Numbered from the stretch's first letter, positions 8,775 to 19,236 are shown. The stretch: 64,000 bases of DNA from Pontimicrobium aquaticum (GCF_005047595.1 NZ_SUPL01000003.1:1-64000), one strand, 5' to 3'. Program-made: numbers and translations. Notes: generated by a model from the sequence alone, not told the origin.

Positions 8775-9989
8775 ATGCGTTTACACAGAAATTTATGTTT
8801 TGCAGTTATTGATGGACTGATACAAATATTCAACGAAGGCGAATATGCCGACAAAGTTGTACAAAAACTTTTAAAGCGTGACAAACGTTGGGGAAGTCGC
8901 GACCGAGGTTTTGTAGCAGAAACCACCTATGAAATTGTGCGTTGGAAACGTTTATATGCCGAAATTGCTAATGTAAAAGAACCTTTTAGTCGTGATGACG
9001 CATGGCGTTTATTTGCTGTTTGGGCAACTTTAAAAGGGATTAAACTACCTGACTGGAAATATTTTGAAAACACACCAACCAGAAAAATTAAAGGACGTTT
9101 TGATGAGCTTTCAAAAATCAGAAAGTTTAGAGAATCTGTACCAGATTGGATGGACGATTTGGGCTTACAGGAACTAGGAGAAAGTAAGTGGACTAAAGAG
9201 CTAGCTGCACAAAATCAACAAGCGGATGTTATTTTAAGAGTAAACACACTAAAGACCAACAAAAAAGATTTACAACTTAAGTTACAGTCTGAAGATATTG
9301 AAACAGAATTCTTGCCTGATCATCCATCAGCTTTAAGATTGATTGAACGTGCTAACGTGTTTAAAACCGAAGCATTTAAAAACGGATGGTTTGAAGTACA
9401 AGATGCATCCTCTCAATTGGTAGCCGATTTTCTTGATGTAAAACCTGGAATGAAGGTTATCGATACGTGTGCTGGTGCTGGTGGTAAAACGCTTCATTTG
9501 GCTTCTTTAATGGAAAATAAAGGGCAAATTATTGCTATGGACATTTACGAAAGTAAATTAAAAAAACTTAAAGTAAGAGCAAGACGAAATGGCGCACATA
9601 ATATTGACATGAGAGTCATTGATTCTACCAAACCCATTAAAAAACTGTATAATAAAGCCGACAGAGTATTAATAGACGCACCTTGTTCTGGATTAGGTGT
9701 ATTACGTAGAAACCCTGATGCTAAATGGAAATTAGAACCAGAATTTATTGATAATATTAAACAAACTCAACAAGAAGTATTACAACAATATTCTAAAATG
9801 TTAAAACCTGGAGGTAAAATGGTATATGCTACCTGCTCTGTGTTACCTTCAGAAAACAGAAAGCAGGTTGATAATTTTTTAGCATCAGAATTAGGAAAAG
9901 AGTTTACATTTGTAAAAGACAATAACGTATTTGCTCATAAATCAGGGTTTGACGGCTTTTATATGGCGCTCTTAGAGAGAGAAAAATAA
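8775..9989 (+). CDS. RsmB/NOP2-type RNA m5C methyltransferase
   Basis: The 404-residue SAM-dependent enzyme probably makes 5-methylcytosine in 16S rRNA. The C-terminal half is the NOL1/NOP2/Sun fold: substrate-positioning segment FEVQDASSQLVADFL, SAM motif I DTCAGAGGKTLHLASLM (about 233-249), motif IV DAPCSGLGVLRRNPDAKW with its Cys, and the catalytic ATCSVLPSEN (Cys near 353). The N-terminal 130 residues are helical and poorly conserved, in the place of the NusB-like domain of RsmB. The exact target base cannot be assigned. It ends 5 bp before the endonuclease gene, which may share its transcript. Confidence 0.93.
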   Translation: MRLHRNLCFAVIDGLIQIFNEGEYADKVVQKLLKRDKRWGSRDRGFVAETTYEIVRWKRLYAEIANVKEPFSRDDAWRLFAVWATLKGIKLPDWKYFENTPTRKIKGRFDELSKIRKFRESVPDWMDDLGLQELGESKWTKELAAQNQQADVILRVNTLKTNKKDLQLKLQSEDIETEFLPDHPSALRLIERANVFKTEAFKNGWFEVQDASSQLVADFLDVKPGMKVIDTCAGAGGKTLHLASLMENKGQIIAMDIYESKLKKLKVRARRNGAHNIDMRVIDSTKPIKKLYNKADRVLIDAPCSGLGVLRRNPDAKWKLEPEFIDNIKQTQQEVLQQYSKMLKPGGKMVYATCSVLPSENRKQVDNFLASELGKEFTFVKDNNVFAHKSGFDGFYMALLEREK

Positions 9990-9994
9990 TATTT

Positions 9995-11773
9995 ATGAAG
10001 AAACTTTACCTATACTTTTTATTTATTACTGCTTTTTCCCAAGCTCAAATTCCATCAAATTATTACGATACAGCAACTGGATCTGGATATACACTTAAAA
10101 CACAATTATATAATATTATATCTAATGGTCATGTAGATCAAGGTTATGGAGCATTATATACAGCTTACCAAACTACTCACAATGATGATTACTATGAAAA
10201 TGATGACACGGTTTTAGATTTTTATTCCGAAAATCCAACTCCAAGTGCCACGAACAACGACTCTTATAATTATGATCATGGTGTTAGAACATGTGGCACA
10301 TATGACTCAGAAAACGATTGCTATAATCGAGAGCATTTAATGCCACAATCTGTTTTTAGTGAAGCATACCCTATGAGAAGTGATGTACATCACGTTATAC
10401 CAACTGATGGCTATGTAAATAATAGAAGAAGTAGTTATGCTTTTGGTGAAGTAAGTAGCCCTACATGGACATCTAACAATGGCTCTAAAGTTGGACCTAA
10501 TACGTTTGGTAGCTATAACGGAACTGTGTTTGAACCAATTGATGAATTTAAAGGCGATATTGCTAGAGCATTGCTATATTTTGCTGTACGTTACGAAACA
10601 CAAGTAGCATCATGGAGTCATACCATGCTCAATGGAACAAGCGACCAAGTTTTTGCTGATTGGTTTTTAGATCTTTTACTTGATTGGCATGCAAACGACC
10701 CAGTAGTACAAGCAGAAATCGATAGAAATAATGCTGCTTATAACTTTCAAGGGAATGCAAATCCGTTTGTAGATCATCCAGAATTTGTAAACTTGATTTG
10801 GAACCCTACTGCTGATACACAAGCACCAACAGCACCTACTGGTTTAACAGCTTCCAATCCAACAGACAACACAATTGACTTGAGCTGGAACGCTTCTACT
10901 GATAATGTAGCTGTTACGTCGTATGATATTTACGTAGGAGGTGTAAACACTTACAACACAACTAATACGTCATTTACTGCAACAAGTTTATCGGCTAATA
11001 CAAATTACTGCTTTACAATAAAAGCTAAAGATGCAGCCAATAACATGTCTGCTTTTAGTAATCAAGATTGCGAAATGACTACTAACAATGGTTCTGGTGG
11101 TTCAGAATGTATTAGTGAAACTTTTGCTAACATACCAGCTTCAGCAAGCAATTATGCTACAAGAAATTGGACTGGTGATAATGGAGGCTCTTGGTCAGCA
11201 ACTGATGCAAGAACCGATCAAAATATAAATGGTAGTGAAGCTATAACTATTAGAAATGGCTCATTAACAACTCCAACAGTTAGTGGAGGAATTGGAAATT
11301 TAACCGTAACAACATTAAGAATCTTTAATGGTAGTAGTGGTACATTTAACTTAAAAGTTAATGGTAATGTGGTTGGAACTATAGCATATAGTGATACTGA
11401 ACAAACCATTACAGTACCTAATATTAATGTAACTGGAAATATTGCAGTAGTTCTCGATGGAAACTCAGATGGAGCTAATCGTGTGATTTTTGATGATTTA
11501 TCTTGGACATGTTACGCGCCTTTAAACGCAGACACTAACGAAATAAAAAGTATTAGCATGTATCCTAACCCAGTTAAAGAAAACACTATACGATTTAATA
11601 CCAATAAATTATTAAACATTAAAGTTTATGATATCTTAGGAAAACTTATTATTTCTAAATCCATTTTACCTAATAGTGCTTATGTCGATATATCTAACAT
11701 CAATAAAGGTATATACTTAGTGAAAATTTCGAGTAAAAATCAAAGTATTACCAAAAAACTTATAAGGCAATAA
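9995..11773 (+). CDS. Secreted endonuclease I with fibronectin III domain and type IX sorting tail
   Basis: The 592-residue protein has a signal peptide (about 1-17). An endonuclease I (EndA/NucM, beta-beta-alpha metal) domain at about 20-265 contains NREHLMPQSVF and DVHHVIPTDGYVNNRRSSYAFG. A fibronectin type III domain (about 275-365) and a jelly-roll-like region rich in Thr/Asn (about 375-505) follow. The C-terminal type A T9SS sorting domain (about 518-592) contains MYPNPVKENTIRF and ends in a basic tail. It should be exported through the type IX system, cleaved and anchored or released, and degrade extracellular DNA or RNA for nutrients or biofilm turnover. It lies 5 bp behind the methyltransferase and ends at a strong terminator. 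Confidence 0.93.
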   Translation: MKKLYLYFLFITAFSQAQIPSNYYDTATGSGYTLKTQLYNIISNGHVDQGYGALYTAYQTTHNDDYYENDDTVLDFYSENPTPSATNNDSYNYDHGVRTCGTYDSENDCYNREHLMPQSVFSEAYPMRSDVHHVIPTDGYVNNRRSSYAFGEVSSPTWTSNNGSKVGPNTFGSYNGTVFEPIDEFKGDIARALLYFAVRYETQVASWSHTMLNGTSDQVFADWFLDLLLDWHANDPVVQAEIDRNNAAYNFQGNANPFVDHPEFVNLIWNPTADTQAPTAPTGLTASNPTDNTIDLSWNASTDNVAVTSYDIYVGGVNTYNTTNTSFTATSLSANTNYCFTIKAKDAANNMSAFSNQDCEMTTNNGSGGSECISETFANIPASASNYATRNWTGDNGGSWSATDARTDQNINGSEAITIRNGSLTTPTVSGGIGNLTVTTLRIFNGSSGTFNLKVNGNVVGTIAYSDTEQTITVPNINVTGNIAVVLDGNSDGANRVIFDDLSWTCYAPLNADTNEIKSISMYPNPVKENTIRFNTNKLLNIKVYDILGKLIISKSILPNSAYVDISNINKGIYLVKISSKNQSITKKLIRQ

Positions 11774-11792
11774 TACATTTAAAATATCATTT

Positions 11793-11823
11793 AAAAAAGA
11801 CCATTTTTACAATGGTCTTTTTT
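11793..11823 (+). terminator. Terminator after the endonuclease gene
   Basis: A 13-bp stem (AAAAAAGACCATT and complement) with a 5-nt loop ends in a T-run, 19 bp after the stop. It ends only 10 bp before the ATG of the fructosamine kinase gene. Confidence 0.88.
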
Positions 11824-11833
11824 ATTTTTAAGC

Positions 11834-12696
11834 ATGTTAAATACTGAATTAATAATCACCTTGCCTCTAGCTTAGAGAGTAGAGTTATATCGTATAAATC
11901 AATCTCTGGAGGCGATATTTCTTCGGCATATAATATAAAAACTCAAAACCAAGACTATTTCTTAAAAGTTAACGGAAGCTCCAATGCATCTAAAATGTTT
12001 TCTAGTGAAAGAGCAGGACTCAATACTATTGCAAAAACTAATACTATAGCTACACCTAAAATCTATTTACAAGATAGCTACAAGAACATTTCGTATATCC
12101 TAATGGAATACATAGAATCTGTCCCTCCCGCTAAACATAGTTTTAAAAAGCTTGGCATACAATTAGCAAAATTGCATCAAACAAAAGCAGATAAATTTGG
12201 GTTTAATCAACATAATTTTATTGGAAGCCTTCAACAAAGTAATTCGTTTCACGACAGTTGGCTTTCGTTTTACATAGAAGAACGCTTAATACCGCAAATA
12301 GATTTAGCTATAACTAAAAGATTACTTAACCAAAACGAAGTTCCAAGTAATAATAAAATGCAAGTTGTTCTTGACAATTTGCTTAAAAATAAAACACCTT
12401 CACTACTACATGGCGATTTATGGAGTGGTAATTTTTTAATAGCATCAAATGGCACTCCTTACCTAATAGATCCAGCATGTTACTATGGTCATAATGAGGT
12501 TGATATAGCAATATCTAACCTTTTTGGCGGATTTGATTCAAGTTTTTATAATGCGTATCATGATATCATTCCTAAAAATGAGCATACCAACGCTCGTATT
12601 GAGCTATATCAGCTGTATTATCTTTTAGTACATCTCAACCTTTTTGGAGGTTCATACTACAGTTCGGTGAAGCATATTTTATTAAAGTATTTTTAA
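11834..12696 (+). pseudogene. Fructosamine kinase family gene with an N-terminal frameshift
   Basis: The family phosphorylates ketosamine adducts on glycated amines or proteins. ATG 11834 opens MLNTELI and then hits TAG; the rest of the domain lies in another frame that a TGA at 11845 closes on the left. Adding one base near 11853-11856 (AATAATC to AATAAATC) would restore MLNTELI-NHLASSLES and join it to the intact domain. That domain has SGGDISSAYNIK, the ATP-binding Lys in YFLKVN, LLHGDLWSGNFL and DPACYYGHNEVD. The first in-frame ATG (11995) would leave out the Lys region, so a shorter functional protein is unlikely. An ATT start at 11848 is possible but rare. Either a young pseudogene, a sequencing error in an A-run, or a rare start. 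Confidence 0.75.
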
Positions 12697-12766
12697 TTGT
12701 GAATTACTCCGTGAATAACTATCAAATTAAGATGACTTTTTAGCAAATAATTACAACTAAAAAAAT

Positions 12767-12774
12767 TAAATTTG
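12767..12774 (+). promoter_or_regulatory. -7 promoter box for purL
   Basis: TAAATTTG matches TAnnTTTG, 32 bp upstream of the purL ATG. No clear -33 TTG is seen. Confidence 0.5.
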
Positions 12775-12806
12775 CACTTTAAAATTACAACACAAACTAA
12801 CACATA

Positions 12807-15800
12807 ATGATTCATTTCTTTGGAAACGTAAACAGCAGGGTTTTTGCTGTACAAACACTAGAAGAATTATCAACCGAGACCATCTCTAAATTATCATGGC
12901 TTTTTGGTAACCAACCAAAAATTGAACAAGCATCACTCGATGCTTTTTTTGTTGGTCCTCGTGCTGCTATGATTACACCTTGGAGTACCAATGCAGTTGA
13001 AATTACTCAAAACATGGGGATTTTAGGGATTATCAGAATCGAAGAATTTAAAGCAATTGCTAAAGATTTTAAAGATTATGATCCAATGATTTCTGAAAAA
13101 TTCAATGGATTACATCAAAAATCGTTTACCATTGATGTTAAACCAGAACCAATCCTTAATATTGAAGATATTGCTTTATACAATCAACAAGAAGGCTTAG
13201 CCCTTAGCGAAGAAGAGGTTAAATATCTTAACAGTGTTAGTAAAAAAATAGGCAGACCATTAACCGATTCTGAAGTTTTTGGATTCTCTCAAGTAAATAG
13301 TGAACATTGTCGTCATAAAATTTTCAATGGAACATTCGTCATTGATGGCGAAGAAAAACCAACATCGCTATTCAAACTTATCAAGGAAACATCCAAACAA
13401 CATCCTAACGATATTGTATCTGCTTACAAAGACAATGTTGCCTTTATTAAAGGACCAAAAGTAGAGCAATTTGCACCAAAACGTGCCGATGTTCCTGATT
13501 ATTACACTACGCAAGAGTTTGATTCAGTTATTTCCTTAAAAGCTGAAACACATAATTTTCCAACAACGGTTGAGCCTTTTAATGGTGCCGCAACCGGTTC
13601 TGGAGGCGAAATTAGAGATAGACTTGCTGGAGGAAAAGGGTCATTACCATTAGCAGGAACTGCAGTCTATATGACCTCATATTCACGTTTAGAAGAGAAT
13701 CGTCCATGGGAAAAAGCATTTCCTGAGCGTGATTGGCTATACCAAACACCAATTGATATTTTAATTAAAGCATCGAATGGAGCTTCCGATTTTGGAAACA
13801 AGTTTGGTCAACCACTAATCTGTGGTTCTGTTCTAACCTTTGAACATGAAGAAGAAGCTAGGAAATTAGGGTTCGACAAAGTTATCATGCAAGCTGGAGG
13901 TATTGGTTACGGAAAAAGGGAACAAGCATTAAAAGACACGCCAAAACAAGGCGATAAAATTGTTATTCTAGGTGGTGAAAATTACCGTATTGGAATGGGT
14001 GGAGCAGCCGTTTCATCAGCAGATACTGGAGAGTTTGAATCTGGTATTGAATTAAACGCAGTACAACGTTCTAATCCTGAAATGCAAAAACGTGCAGCAA
14101 ACGCAATTCGTGGTATGGTTGAAAGTGATGAAAATTTCATTGTATCAATACACGATCATGGTGCTGGTGGACACTTAAATTGTTTATCAGAATTAGTTGA
14201 AGAAACTGGAGGCAATATCGATTTAGATAAATTACCTGTTGGAGATCCAACACTATCTGACAAAGAAATTATTGGAAATGAGTCTCAAGAACGCATGGGA
14301 TTAGTCATTTCTGAAAAACATATAGATACGCTCAACAAAATAGCAGAGCGTGAACGCTCACCAATGTACACCGTTGGCGATGTTACTGGAGACCATAGAT
14401 TTACGTTTGAGTCTAAAACCAAAGGTAACAAGCCTATGGATTTAGCACTTGAAGATATGTTTGGCAGCTCACCAAAAACAATAATGACAGATTCAACTAT
14501 TTCTAGAAATTATGCAAATGTTGAATATAACCCATCTCAATTCTACGATTATCTCGATCAAGTGCTACAGCTAGAAGCAGTAGCCTGTAAAGATTGGTTA
14601 ACAAATAAGGTTGACAGATGTGTTGGTGGTAAAGTAGCCAAACAACAATGTGCTGGACCATTACAACTTCCCTTAAATAATGTTGGTGTGATGGCGTTGG
14701 ATTATAAAGGAAAAGAAGGGATTGCAACCTCAATTGGGCACTCTCCTATTTCTGGGCTTATTAATCCTGAAGCGGGAAGTAAAAATAGTATTACTGAAGC
14801 CTTAACGAATATTATTTGGGCACCTTTAAAAGATGGTTTAAAATCGGTTTCGCTTTCTGCAAACTGGATGTGGCCTTGTAAAAATGAAGGTGAAGATGCT
14901 CGTTTATATGAAGCTGTACAAGCAGTATCTAAATTTACAATCGATTTAGGAATTAATGTGCCAACTGGAAAAGATTCGCTTTCCATGAAGCAAAAGTACC
15001 CTAATGAAGAAGTGATTGCTCCTGGAACCGTTATCATTTCTGCTGCCGCAAATTGTAATGATATTAATAAAGTTGTAGAGCCTGTTTTTCAAAAGAATTC
15101 TGGAAACATTTACTACATCAATTTTTCACAAGACGATTTTAAATTAGGAGGAAGCTCATTTGCTCAAATTCTAAATAAAATAGGAAATGATGCGCCAAAC
15201 ATTGCTAATGCTTCATATGTAAAAACTGTTTTTAATACGATTCAACAATTAATCAAAGACGAACAAATTGTTGCAGGACACGATGTAGCTTCAGGTGGAT
15301 TGATTACAACCTTGTTAGAATTGTGCTTCGCAGATAATAACTTAGGTGCAGAGTTAGATATCACAGCTTTAAATGAAAAAGATTCCCTTAAAGTCTTATT
15401 TGCTGAAAATGCTGGAATTGTAATTCAAGCTAAAGATGCTTCCATTGAAAAAGTACTTTCTGAAGCAAATATCGAATTCTTGAATATTGGAAAAGTTACC
15501 GAAAGTGACACACTTAGCGTGATTAATGATAACGAAGTTTTTACCATGACAGTTTCTAGATTAAGAGATGTTTGGTACAAAACTTCTTTCCTACTCGACC
15601 AAAAACAAACAGCAAACAATTTAGCTGAAGACAGATATAACAATTATAAAAATCAACCTTTAGAGTTTTCTTTTCCTCGTCATTTCACCGGAAAACTTCC
15701 TGTAATTGATTCTAATAAGCCAAAACCAAAAGCTGCAATCTTAAGAGAAAAAGGAAGTAATTCAGAACGTGAAATGGCTAATGCCATGTACTTAGCTGGT

Positions 15801-16469
15801 TTTGATGTAAAAGATGTACACATGACCGATCTAATTTCTGGTCGTGAAACGCTTGAAGATATTCAATTTATTGGTGCTGTTGGTGGCTTTTCAAACTCTG
15901 ACGTTTTAGGCTCAGCCAAAGGTTGGGCTGGAGCATTTAAGTATAATGAGAAAGCTAATACTGCTTTAAAGAAATTCTTTGAAAGAGAAGACACGCTGTC
16001 TGTTGGTATTTGTAATGGTGCTCAACTTTGGATGGAATTAGATTTAGTAAACCCTGAACATGAAATTCATGGAAAACTAACTTATAACGATTCCCATAAA
16101 CACGAAAGCTCATTTACTTCTGTGAAAGTGCAAGAGAATAATTCAGTGATGCTTTCAACTTTAGCTGGAACAAATTTAGGTGTTTGGATTTCTCATGGCG
16201 AAGGGAAATTTAGCTTACCATATACAGAAAACAAATACAACATTGTTGCTAAATATGGTTATGCGAACTATCCTCATAATCCAAATGGTTCAGATTTTAA
16301 CACTGCCATGATGTGCGATAAAACTGGTCGTCATTTAGTAACGATGCCACATATTGAGCGTTCTACATTCCAGTGGAATTGGGCTAATTATCCACAAGGA
16401 AGAAAGGACGAAGTATCACCTTGGCTAGAAGCTTTTGTAAATGCCAGGAAGTGGATAGAAAAACATTAA
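12807..16469 (+). CDS. purL: Phosphoribosylformylglycinamidine synthase, large single-chain form
   Basis: The 1220-residue enzyme of de novo purine synthesis converts FGAR, ATP and glutamine to FGAM. It is the long PurL form in which the synthetase and glutaminase parts are one chain. Visible are the N-terminal domain, the linker with SQVNSEHCRHKIFNG (about 164-178), two AIRS-type ATP-binding halves (GGEIRDRLAGGKGSLPLAGT; GHDVASGGLITTLLEL) and a C-terminal class I glutaminase with nucleophile Cys in VGICNGAQLWMEL (near 1068) and His in MPHIERSTFQWNW (near 1182). Length is usual for Bacteroidota (about 1220). It is a stand-alone gene with its own promoter; no purine riboswitch is visible upstream. 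Confidence 0.97.
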   Translation: MIHFFGNVNSRVFAVQTLEELSTETISKLSWLFGNQPKIEQASLDAFFVGPRAAMITPWSTNAVEITQNMGILGIIRIEEFKAIAKDFKDYDPMISEKFNGLHQKSFTIDVKPEPILNIEDIALYNQQEGLALSEEEVKYLNSVSKKIGRPLTDSEVFGFSQVNSEHCRHKIFNGTFVIDGEEKPTSLFKLIKETSKQHPNDIVSAYKDNVAFIKGPKVEQFAPKRADVPDYYTTQEFDSVISLKAETHNFPTTVEPFNGAATGSGGEIRDRLAGGKGSLPLAGTAVYMTSYSRLEENRPWEKAFPERDWLYQTPIDILIKASNGASDFGNKFGQPLICGSVLTFEHEEEARKLGFDKVIMQAGGIGYGKREQALKDTPKQGDKIVILGGENYRIGMGGAAVSSADTGEFESGIELNAVQRSNPEMQKRAANAIRGMVESDENFIVSIHDHGAGGHLNCLSELVEETGGNIDLDKLPVGDPTLSDKEIIGNESQERMGLVISEKHIDTLNKIAERERSPMYTVGDVTGDHRFTFESKTKGNKPMDLALEDMFGSSPKTIMTDSTISRNYANVEYNPSQFYDYLDQVLQLEAVACKDWLTNKVDRCVGGKVAKQQCAGPLQLPLNNVGVMALDYKGKEGIATSIGHSPISGLINPEAGSKNSITEALTNIIWAPLKDGLKSVSLSANWMWPCKNEGEDARLYEAVQAVSKFTIDLGINVPTGKDSLSMKQKYPNEEVIAPGTVIISAAANCNDINKVVEPVFQKNSGNIYYINFSQDDFKLGGSSFAQILNKIGNDAPNIANASYVKTVFNTIQQLIKDEQIVAGHDVASGGLITTLLELCFADNNLGAELDITALNEKDSLKVLFAENAGIVIQAKDASIEKVLSEANIEFLNIGKVTESDTLSVINDNEVFTMTVSRLRDVWYKTSFLLDQKQTANNLAEDRYNNYKNQPLEFSFPRHFTGKLPVIDSNKPKPKAAILREKGSNSEREMANAMYLAGFDVKDVHMTDLISGRETLEDIQFIGAVGGFSNSDVLGSAKGWAGAFKYNEKANTALKKFFEREDTLSVGICNGAQLWMELDLVNPEHEIHGKLTYNDSHKHESSFTSVKVQENNSVMLSTLAGTNLGVWISHGEGKFSLPYTENKYNIVAKYGYANYPHNPNGSDFNTAMMCDKTGRHLVTMPHIERSTFQWNWANYPQGRKDEVSPWLEAFVNARKWIEKH

Positions 16470-16550
16470 TAGATAATTTTTTATATTTTTTTGATTCAAA
16501 CTGTAACATTCATAAAAGAGTAAAGTCTATTATATTATAAACTTTATATT

Positions 16551-17288
16551 ATGAAAACCAATCATTCAATCAAAAAACGAACAGTTTTATATCTAATTTT
16601 ATTCGCATTTATTTTCTCAACTAATGCCTTTGCTCAACAAACAGTAAAAGCAAGTGATATTATGAGAGATATTAAAATGGGCAAAACAGTGTCATACGAT
16701 AATGTTACCATTAGTGGAATATTAGACATGACTTTTATGAATGAGAAACTTCCTGACTTACCAAAAAGAAAAAAATGGTGGAAAAATGGAAGTAGTAATT
16801 CTGTGAAAGAACAAATAGAAAGCTCAGTATCTTTCACCAATTGTACCTTTAAAGATAATGTGTATGCATATTACCACGATGAAGATTCTGGATATACATT
16901 TGTTGCAAACTTTGAAAACAATGTAAAATTCACTAATTGTACTTTTAAGGGAGAAGCCTTATTTAAGTATTCCAATTTTGAACGTGATGCAGATTTTAGT
17001 GGTTCAAAATTCAGTGCCAAAACAACGTTTAAGTATGCTAAATTCAACCGAAATGTAAGTTTTGAAAGCACAATATTTGATGAAGATGCTATATTTAAAT
17101 ATTCGCAATTTAGAGACGGCGTTTCCTTTAATAATGCTAAGTTTAAAGATGACCTTGATATAAAATACACCCAAGTAAATGGAAAATTTGATATAACAAA
17201 TATGACTGTTGCAGACAATATCGATTCAAAGTACACAAAAATTAATGGAAAAAATTTCAACAAATACCTTTTAGACAATAGAGATTAA
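16551..17288 (+). CDS. Exported pentapeptide-repeat protein
   Basis: The 245-residue protein has a signal peptide (about 8-28, ending AFAQQ). From about residue 85 a right-handed pentapeptide repeat helix shows its A(D/N)LXX-type rhythm with Phe at the centre position (FTNCTF, FKYSNF, FSGSKF, FKYAKF, FESTIF, FKYSQF, FNNAKF). Lys-Tyr pairs recur every 20 residues, so the repeat has a higher-order period. Homologues are exported proteins of unknown function in Flavobacteriaceae. Signal peptide and repeat are clear; function is not. It stands alone between purL and the acyl-CoA ligase, closed by a terminator. Confidence 0.88.
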   Translation: MKTNHSIKKRTVLYLILFAFIFSTNAFAQQTVKASDIMRDIKMGKTVSYDNVTISGILDMTFMNEKLPDLPKRKKWWKNGSSNSVKEQIESSVSFTNCTFKDNVYAYYHDEDSGYTFVANFENNVKFTNCTFKGEALFKYSNFERDADFSGSKFSAKTTFKYAKFNRNVSFESTIFDEDAIFKYSQFRDGVSFNNAKFKDDLDIKYTQVNGKFDITNMTVADNIDSKYTKINGKNFNKYLLDNRD

Positions 17289-17309
17289 CATCAATCAAAA
17301 CACAAAATG

Positions 17310-17340
17310 AAGGAGTCGAATTAAAACGGCTCCTTTTTTT
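17310..17340 (+). terminator. Terminator after the pentapeptide-repeat gene
   Basis: AAGGAGTCG and CGGCTCCTT (one G-T pair) enclose an 8-nt loop followed by a T-run. Confidence 0.82.
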
Positions 17341-17404
17341 ATGTCATTACTTTATAATCTTGTTTAATTTTTATACTTTTCAGTTCTTCAAATAGAACAA
17401 ATTA

Positions 17405-19177
17405 ATGATAGAGATTACCAGACTTTTTGATTTTCCATATTATCAGCTAGAAAAATACAACTTAGAGGCTGCTTTTGTAACTAAGTATAATGGTGATTGG
17501 AAAAAAATATCCACAAAAGAATATATAGATAAAGCAAATGCCGTTAGTAGAGCACTTTTAAAATTAGGAGTTCAACAAAACGACAAAATAGCAATCATTT
17601 CCTCTACAAATAGAACAGAATGGAACATTCTAGATATAGGCATATTACAGTTAGGTGCACAAAATATCCCTATATATCCTACTATTTCGTCTGACGATTA
17701 TGAATATGTTCTTAATCACAGCGAATCAATCTATTGCTTTGTATCTGATGAAGAAGTTCTCGAAAAAGTAAAAAAAGTAAAAAACAATACTAAAGTAAAA
17801 GAAGTATTTTCTTTCGATCATATTAAAGGCTGTAAACATTATTCAGAATTATTTGAAATTGGCAAGGACGAGAGTAATCAACCAGAAGTTGAGGCACGAA
17901 AAAACGCAGTACAACCATCAGACTTAGCAACCATTATCTATACCTCTGGAACTACAGGAAAACCAAAAGGAGTCATGCTATCTCATTGGAATATCACAAG
18001 CAACGCATTAAGTAGTTCTTTAAGACTGCCTTTAATATCTGGTGAAACACGAGTATTAAGCTTCTTACCTATTTGCCATATTTTTGAACGTGTTTTAATA
18101 TACATATATCAATATGCTGGAGCATCAATTTATTTTGCTGAAGCCATTGATAAAATTGGTGAAAACGCTAAAGAAATTAAGCCTAACCTTATGAGTGTAG
18201 TTCCTAGATTACTTGAAAAAGTATTCGATAAAATCTACGCTAAAGGTGATGAATTAACTGGTATAAAAAGAGCTCTATTTTATTGGGCTATTTCATTAGG
18301 CGAAAAGTACGAACCTTATAAAGCTAATGGTTGGTGGTATGAGTTCAAATTAAAAATTGCCAGAAAATTAATTTTTAGTAAATGGCAAGATGCTTTAGGC
18401 GGAGAGTTGTCAACAATGGTTTCTGGTAGTGCCGCTTTACACCCAAGATTATCACGCATATTTTGCGCTTCAGGAATGATGGTTATGGAAGGTTATGGCT
18501 TAACCGAAACATCTCCAGTCGTATCTGTTGGCATGGTAAGAGACAGACATTTTAAAATTGGCACTGTAGGAAAACCAATAAAAGATGTGGAAGTAAAAAT
18601 AGCTGAGGACGGAGAAATACTTATTAAAGGACCAAACGTAATGCTTGGTTATTACAAAGATCCTAAAAAAACCGCCGAAGTTATGACAAACAATTACTTT
18701 CATACAGGTGATAAAGGCGAAATAGACCCAGATGGTTTCCTTAAAATAACGGGACGCAAAAAAGAAATGTTTAAAACCTCTGGTGGTAAATATGTCATTC
18801 CAACCCTTTTAGAAAATGAGCTAAAGGAATCTCCATTTATCGAACAAGCCATGGTAGTTGGTGAAGGTGAAAAAATGCCTGCGGTTTTAATTCAATTAAA
18901 TTTTGAATTTGTAAAAGATTGGATAGACAGAAAAGAACATAATATTAAAAAAACTGAGAACGATATTATCGCTTCTGATATAATCATAACACGTATCCAA
19001 AAGGAAATAGATAAATGCAATAAAAACTTTGGCAAATGGGAACAAATTAAAAAGTTTGAACTCACCCCAGATGTTTGGTCTGTTGATGGAGGGCACCTCA
19101 CACCTACAATGAAAATGAAACGAAATATTATTAAAGAAAAATACAAAGATCTCTACGAACGTATATATCAACCTTAA
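17405..19177 (+). CDS. Long-chain fatty acid--CoA ligase (AMP-forming)
   Basis: The 590-residue enzyme activates fatty acids to acyl-CoA through an acyl-adenylate. It has the AMP-binding P-loop TSGTTGKPKGVMLSH (about 178-192), the adenylate motif GYGLTETSP, the hinge region TGDKGEIDPDGFLKITGRKK and a C-terminal catalytic-lysine region ending GGHLTPTMKMKRNII. The length and the YGLTETSP/FKTSGGKYV pattern fit the FadD15/ACSL-like group. It precedes the MarR-controlled beta-oxidation genes on the same strand but has its own terminator, so it is functionally linked to them without obviously sharing their transcript. Confidence 0.95.
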   Translation: MIEITRLFDFPYYQLEKYNLEAAFVTKYNGDWKKISTKEYIDKANAVSRALLKLGVQQNDKIAIISSTNRTEWNILDIGILQLGAQNIPIYPTISSDDYEYVLNHSESIYCFVSDEEVLEKVKKVKNNTKVKEVFSFDHIKGCKHYSELFEIGKDESNQPEVEARKNAVQPSDLATIIYTSGTTGKPKGVMLSHWNITSNALSSSLRLPLISGETRVLSFLPICHIFERVLIYIYQYAGASIYFAEAIDKIGENAKEIKPNLMSVVPRLLEKVFDKIYAKGDELTGIKRALFYWAISLGEKYEPYKANGWWYEFKLKIARKLIFSKWQDALGGELSTMVSGSAALHPRLSRIFCASGMMVMEGYGLTETSPVVSVGMVRDRHFKIGTVGKPIKDVEVKIAEDGEILIKGPNVMLGYYKDPKKTAEVMTNNYFHTGDKGEIDPDGFLKITGRKKEMFKTSGGKYVIPTLLENELKESPFIEQAMVVGEGEKMPAVLIQLNFEFVKDWIDRKEHNIKKTENDIIASDIIITRIQKEIDKCNKNFGKWEQIKKFELTPDVWSVDGGHLTPTMKMKRNIIKEKYKDLYERIYQP

Positions 19178-19181
19178 TATT

Positions 19182-19207
19182 AAGCTCTCAAATTTGAGAG
19201 CTTTTTT
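19182..19207 (+). terminator. Terminator after the acyl-CoA ligase
   Basis: An 11-bp perfect palindromic stem (AAGCTCTCAAA and complement) with a T-run lies 5 bp past the stop. Confidence 0.85.
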
Positions 19208-19236
19208 ATTTTAACAATATATGTCCCAATCATATT

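Noticed and set aside
11995-12696. Fructosamine kinase starting at ATG 11995
   Set aside because: This start removes the conserved ATP-binding lysine region, which is readable directly upstream in the same frame.
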